This document shows positions 6,452 through 8,674 of a DNA stretch of 8,674 nt, piece after piece. Source of the DNA: Deltaproteobacteria bacterium RIFCSPLOWO2_12_FULL_60_16 (GTDB lineage: Bacteria; Desulfobacterota; Binatia; UBA9968); contig MGSR01000021.1 in the NCBI GenBank assembly GCA_001798565.1, positions 1 through 8,674 on the forward strand, given 5' to 3'. The notes below the pieces were generated by a model, which was not told the origin of the DNA, ran no database searches, and saw only the letters and a program-made list of their open reading frames with translations. The position numbers were made by a program, and so were the translations under genes. Positions within the stretch are counted from its first letter, which is position 1. Every line of letters begins with the position of its first letter.

Positions 6452-6546
6452 GTTCGTGTTCGTGGTTCGATAAACTCACCACCCCGAGTCAAGTCGAGGG
6501 GTGGCTCGTGTTCGTGAACGAGCACGATAACCGAGCACGAGCACGG
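6452..6546. repeat. Short tandem and inverted repeats around a hairpin, rplY-pth gap
   Basis: On the left, GTTCGT is repeated twice in tandem (6452-6463) and followed by GGTTCGA. On the right, CTCGTGTTCGT is followed by its near-complement ACGAGCACGA (6518-6527); this gives a 10-base inverted repeat (6506-6515 with 6518-6527) with one imperfect pair. The 9-mer CGAGCACGA occurs at 6519-6527 and again at 6532-6540, followed by GCACGG. The repeats flank the separate hairpin at 6479-6504. All of this lies between the rplY stop and the pth start, so it would be transcribed with them. The style resembles the array before rplI, although the words differ. Confidence 0.6.
6479..6504. repeat. REP-like hairpin with GA bulge
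   Basis: On the plus strand CCACCCC (6479-6485) pairs with GGGGTGG (6498-6504). GA (6486-6487) then pairs with TC (6494-6495), leaving a two-base GA bulge (6496-6497) on the right arm and a six-base loop. This is the same plan as the CCCTGAGC...GTCGAAGGG family of small intergenic palindromes that I recall from many bacterial and metagenomic contigs; that link is from memory, not from a search. There is no T-run after the stem on either strand, so it is a poor rho-independent terminator. It sits in the rplY-pth gap among short repeats. Confidence 0.55.
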
Positions 6547-6559
6547 TTGACCAGACAGA

Positions 6560-7228
6560 TTAGGCCTCGGAACCTTCTTCTTCTTTCTTTTCCTCGGCGG
6601 CGGGCGCAACAGCCTCGGCGCCCTCGACAGCAACCGGGGCGACCTCCGCCGCAGCCGGCGCTTCCTCAACCGTCGGAGGCACGACCGTCACCAGGGTAAG
6701 GTTCGACTCGTAGACCGCCGTGACTCCCTCCGGAATCGATAAATCCTTTACGTGCAGCGAATGACCGATGTCCAGAGAGGAAACCTCCACGTCGAAGTAC
6801 TCCGGGATATCCATCGGCAGACACTCGACCTCGATCTCGCGCACGACCGGCTGGAGGATGCCTCCTCGAACCACACCCTCCGCCTTGCCGACGAAATGGA
6901 GCGGCACCTTGACCCGGATCCTCGCGCTGAGATCCACCTCGTATAAATCCGCATGGACGACCTCGCCGGTCACGGGATGAAACTGCATCTCCTTGACCAG
7001 GGCGACGCGCTCCGCCAGCAGAGGCGATGACGATTTGATGCGAATCAGACGGGAGCCCTCGAGACCCGCGACGCGGCTGAGAAAATCTTTCCTGTCGAGC
7101 TCCAGAGGAACGGACTCGGCCTTTGGACCGTAAAAAATTCCCGGCAGCTTCCCCTCGCGGCGAAGCTGCTTCGCCTTCCCCTTGGCACCCGCCTCACGCG
7201 GCTCGACTTGAATTTCAATGGTTTCCAA
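6560..7228 (-). CDS. rplY: 50S ribosomal protein L25, long Ctc type (bL25)
   Basis: The 222-residue product has the two-domain Ctc/TL5 form. The N-terminal L25 domain (about 1-92) that binds 5S rRNA includes GKAKQLRREGKLPGIFYGP and the end LVKEMQFHPVTGEVVHADLYEV. The C-terminal beta domain covers about 100-185 and contains EVECLPMDIPEYFDVEVSSL. The last 35 or so residues are a low-complexity Ala/Glu/Val tail ending EEKKEEEGSEA, common in long L25 proteins. The start is TTG at 7228: a full AGGAGGT (plus 7237-7243) lies 8 bases upstream and no ATG is in frame nearby. It follows prs by 42 bases, a pairing conserved in many bacteria. Both are probably on one transcript. Confidence 0.95.
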   Translation of the reverse strand: METIEIQVEPREAGAKGKAKQLRREGKLPGIFYGPKAESVPLELDRKDFLSRVAGLEGSRLIRIKSSSPLLAERVALVKEMQFHPVTGEVVHADLYEVDLSARIRVKVPLHFVGKAEGVVRGGILQPVVREIEVECLPMDIPEYFDVEVSSLDIGHSLHVKDLSIPEGVTAVYESNLTLVTVVPPTVEEAPAAAEVAPVAVEGAEAVAPAAEEKKEEEGSEA

Positions 7229-7270
7229 AGCAATGTACCTCCTGCCTATTCAATCTCAAAAAAGGGCTGT

Positions 7271-8224
7271 TCAATCGAACAGGGAGCTGATCGATTTCTC
7301 ACTATGAGTGCGCCGGATCGCCTCGCCGATCAGGTGGGCCACCGAAAGCATCTTGATTTTCTTGCATTTCGCGGCCGTGGGCTGAAGGGGAATGGAATTG
7401 GTCACGATCAGCTCCTCCATGGGAGACTCATCGATCTTGCGGATCGCCGGACCCGACAGCACCGCATGGGTGCAGCATCCGAAAATCCTCTTCGCACCCT
7501 CCCGCTTCAACGCCTCGGCGGCCATCGTCAGCGTCCCCGCGGTGTCCACCATATCGTCCAGCAAAATCGCCGTTTGCCCCTTGACCTCGCCGATGATGTT
7601 CATTTCCGCCACCACGTTGGGCCCGCTCCGCCTCTTGTCGATGATCGCCAGGGAGGCGTTCAGCCGGGTGGCAAAATCCCTGGCCCTCTCCACCCCGCCC
7701 GCATCGGGAGAGACAATCGCAACCTCGTGGCGGTTCAAATGGCGCTGGATGTACTGCAGCAGCACCGGCGTCGCGTAAAGGTTATCCACCGGGATGTTGA
7801 AAAAGCCCTGAATCTGCCCCGAGTGCAAATCCATCGTGAGAATGCGGGACGCCCCTGCGGTCGTGATCAGATCCGCCACCAGCTTCGCGCTGATCGGCAC
7901 CCGGGGCGCCACCTTCCGGTCCTGCCGGGCGTACCCGAAATATGGGATGACCGCCGTGATCCTTTTCGCCGAGGCCCTCTTAAAGGCATCGAGCATCAAG
8001 AGCATCTCCATGAGATTATCGTTTCCCGGAGCGCAGGTCGATTGAATCACGAAAACATCCCCCCCGCGCACGTTTTCCTTGACTTCAACCTTGCTCTCCC
8101 CATCGCTGAAGGTTTCCACCGTCGCCTTCCCGAGAGGGACCTTGAGATACTGACAGATCTCACGGGCCAAGGGTGGATTGGAGTTTCCGGCGAATATCTT
8201 GAGCTCGTCCGGCGACTGTTTCAT
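7271..8224 (-). CDS. prs: Ribose-phosphate pyrophosphokinase (PRPP synthetase)
   Basis: The 317-residue enzyme makes PRPP from ribose 5-phosphate and ATP, the precursor for purines, pyrimidines, NAD, His and Trp. It has class I features: FSDGE (39-43), YFGYARQDRK (95-104), the metal-binding His134 in TMDLHSGQIQGFF, SPDAGGVERAR (172-182), Lys197-Arg198-Arg199 in the flexible catalytic loop, and the PRPP-binding loop LLDDMVDTAGTL (221-232). A TTG 21 bases upstream (8245) is in frame, but lies in the T-run of a terminator and has no ribosome binding site. The ATG at 8224 has GGAG 13 bases before it, a rather long gap, and gives the normal family length. The gene lies between tRNA-Gln and rplY, and the terminator-like hairpin in its leader may lower readthrough from upstream. 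Confidence 0.97.
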   Translation of the reverse strand: MKQSPDELKIFAGNSNPPLAREICQYLKVPLGKATVETFSDGESKVEVKENVRGGDVFVIQSTCAPGNDNLMEMLLMLDAFKRASAKRITAVIPYFGYARQDRKVAPRVPISAKLVADLITTAGASRILTMDLHSGQIQGFFNIPVDNLYATPVLLQYIQRHLNRHEVAIVSPDAGGVERARDFATRLNASLAIIDKRRSGPNVVAEMNIIGEVKGQTAILLDDMVDTAGTLTMAAEALKREGAKRIFGCCTHAVLSGPAIRKIDESPMEELIVTNSIPLQPTAAKCKKIKMLSVAHLIGEAIRRTHSEKSISSLFD

Positions 8225-8243
8225 AATCCAATAAAGTCTCCGC

Positions 8244-8268
8244 AAAAAAGAATAGCCCTCTCGGGCTA
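8244..8268 (-). terminator. Rho-independent terminator between tRNA-Gln and prs
   Basis: On the minus strand the RNA would form a perfect 6-pair stem, UAGCCC / GGGCUA (plus 8253-8268), closed by a GAGA tetraloop of the GNRA kind, followed directly by UUCUUUUUU (8244-8252). The hairpin begins 37 bases after the encoded CCA of tRNA-Gln and the T-run ends 19 bases before the prs ATG. It fits a terminator for the spoVG-tRNA unit. Because prs has little room for its own promoter after it, incomplete termination or attenuation is possible. The stem is short, so efficiency is uncertain. Confidence 0.65.
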
Positions 8269-8305
8269 GCCATCACATAGACAAAACCTGCGGGGAAGTA
8301 AAATC

Positions 8306-8379
8306 TGGCTGGGCGGGAAGGATTCGAACCTTCGATACCGGATCCAAAGTCCGGGGCCTTACCGCTTGGCGACCGCCCA
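8306..8379 (-). tRNA. tRNA-Gln (anticodon UUG)
   Basis: The 74-base gene folds fully. The acceptor stem is TGGGCGG with CCGCCCA, and the discriminator is G73 followed by an encoded CCA (8306-8308). The D arm is GCC/GGC with an AAGCGGTAA loop, the anticodon stem is CCGGA/TCCGG around loop CTTTGGA, and the T arm is GAAGG/CCTTC around TTCGAAT. Loop bases 34-36 are UUG, reading Gln codons. A U1-A72 pair and G73 agree with known glutamine identity in E. coli, and the D arm and T loop closely resemble E. coli tRNA-Gln. It sits between spoVG and prs on the same strand, and is probably released from a spoVG transcript. Confidence 0.97.
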
Positions 8380-8383
8380 ACCC

Positions 8384-8407
8384 CGAACTTCCTGCCGAGG
8401 AAGCTCG
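8384..8407 (-). other. Stable hairpin just before tRNA-Gln
   Basis: A 10-pair inverted repeat with one mismatch lies between spoVG and the tRNA: CGAACTTCCT (8384-8393) and AGGAAGCTCG (8398-8407) around a four-base loop (CGGC as read on the minus strand). No T-run follows, so it is not a standard terminator. It ends four bases before the mature tRNA 5' end (5' base at 8379). It could mark or protect the 3' end of the spoVG mRNA after tRNA processing by RNase P; this is inference. Confidence 0.45.
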
Positions 8408-8429
8408 CCCGACCCTCGAGGAACGACGG

Positions 8430-8674
8430 TCACTCCCCTCCCAGCGCTCTTTGGCCGCCTCCTCCCGCAAGCACTCTCTCGTATTCCGCGATGACCTTCT
8501 CCTCTATCATTCTGCGGGTCTCGTTGTTGATGGGATGGGCGATGTCTTTGTAAGTGCCGTCCTTGCGCTTCTTGCTGTGCATGGATACAAAAAGCCCCGT
8601 CGTGCCGTGAATAATCTTCAGGTCCCTGATAACGAAACAATGGTCGAATGTGATGGTCACATAAGCCCTGAGCT
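8430..8674 (-). CDS. spoVG: SpoVG family regulator (5' end outside window)
   Basis: The visible 80 codons encode LRAYVTITFDHCFVIRDLKI, then the signature GLFVSMHSKKRKDGTYKDIAHPIN and ETRRMIEEKVIAEYE, which match SpoVG closely. The usual N-terminal strand (about 15-20 residues, before L-R-A-Y) lies beyond the right edge, so the gene is partial. A GTG at 8660 could be misread as a start, but the family sequence continues through it. SpoVG proteins are small nucleic-acid-binding regulators; in non-sporulating bacteria their targets are poorly known, and the name does not imply spores here. The tail LAGGGGQRALGGE is glycine-rich. tRNA-Gln and prs lie downstream, an order conserved in Deltaproteobacteria-like genomes from general knowledge. 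Confidence 0.94.
   Translation of the reverse strand, partial: LRAYVTITFDHCFVIRDLKIIHGTTGLFVSMHSKKRKDGTYKDIAHPINNETRRMIEEKVIAEYERVLAGGGGQRALGGE

Noticed and set aside
7208..8269. Open frame of 353 codons on the plus strand opposite prs and the start of rplY
   Set aside because: It is antisense to two clear genes and its His/Arg/Gln-rich translation resembles no protein; long opposite-strand frames are common in GC-rich DNA.

Overview
This window is a housekeeping segment of a bacterial chromosome. It carries one long run of genes on the minus strand and a single unrelated gene on the plus strand at the left edge. Read in the direction of transcription (right to left), the order is spoVG (cut by the window end), tRNA-Gln(UUG), prs, rplY (long, Ctc-type), pth, hppA, rpsF, ssb, rpsR, a DUF2232/YybS-like membrane protein, rplI, and a stand-alone response-regulator receiver protein. 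The backbone spoVG - tRNA-Gln - prs - rplY - pth - rpsF - rpsR - DUF2232 - rplI is, from general knowledge, typical of Deltaproteobacteria in the broad sense and neighbouring phyla (Desulfobacterota, Methylomirabilota/NC10, Binatota-like lineages). The high GC, the encoded CCA of the tRNA and the GTG/TTG starts fit this, but the sequence alone does not fix the species.

The right third (about 6.5-8.67 kb) covers nucleotide supply and translation: a SpoVG regulator, tRNA-Gln, PRPP synthetase, ribosomal protein bL25 and peptidyl-tRNA hydrolase. A rho-independent-looking terminator lies between the tRNA and prs. The middle (3.78-5.83 kb) is a membrane pyrophosphatase that hydrolyses PPi, a by-product of biosynthesis, and pumps ions; its sequence marks it as the K+-dependent type. 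It stands where many relatives carry ychF. The 1.1-3.7 kb part is the S6/SSB/S18/DUF2232/L9 cluster. The dnaB gene that often follows rplI is absent and a CheY-like receiver is there instead.

The left 620 bases hold a small exported protein of unknown function, convergent to the receiver gene.

I did not find a clearly new biological system. The least explained signals are non-coding. Two intergenic gaps hold short degenerate tandem repeats: a TTGAAC/GTTCAA array before rplI and a GTTCGT/GAGCAC array before pth. The second surrounds a REP-like hairpin with a characteristic GA bulge. Other points worth a second look are the short SSB tail ending in Leu instead of Phe, the corrected rpsF start, and the ion specificity of HppA.
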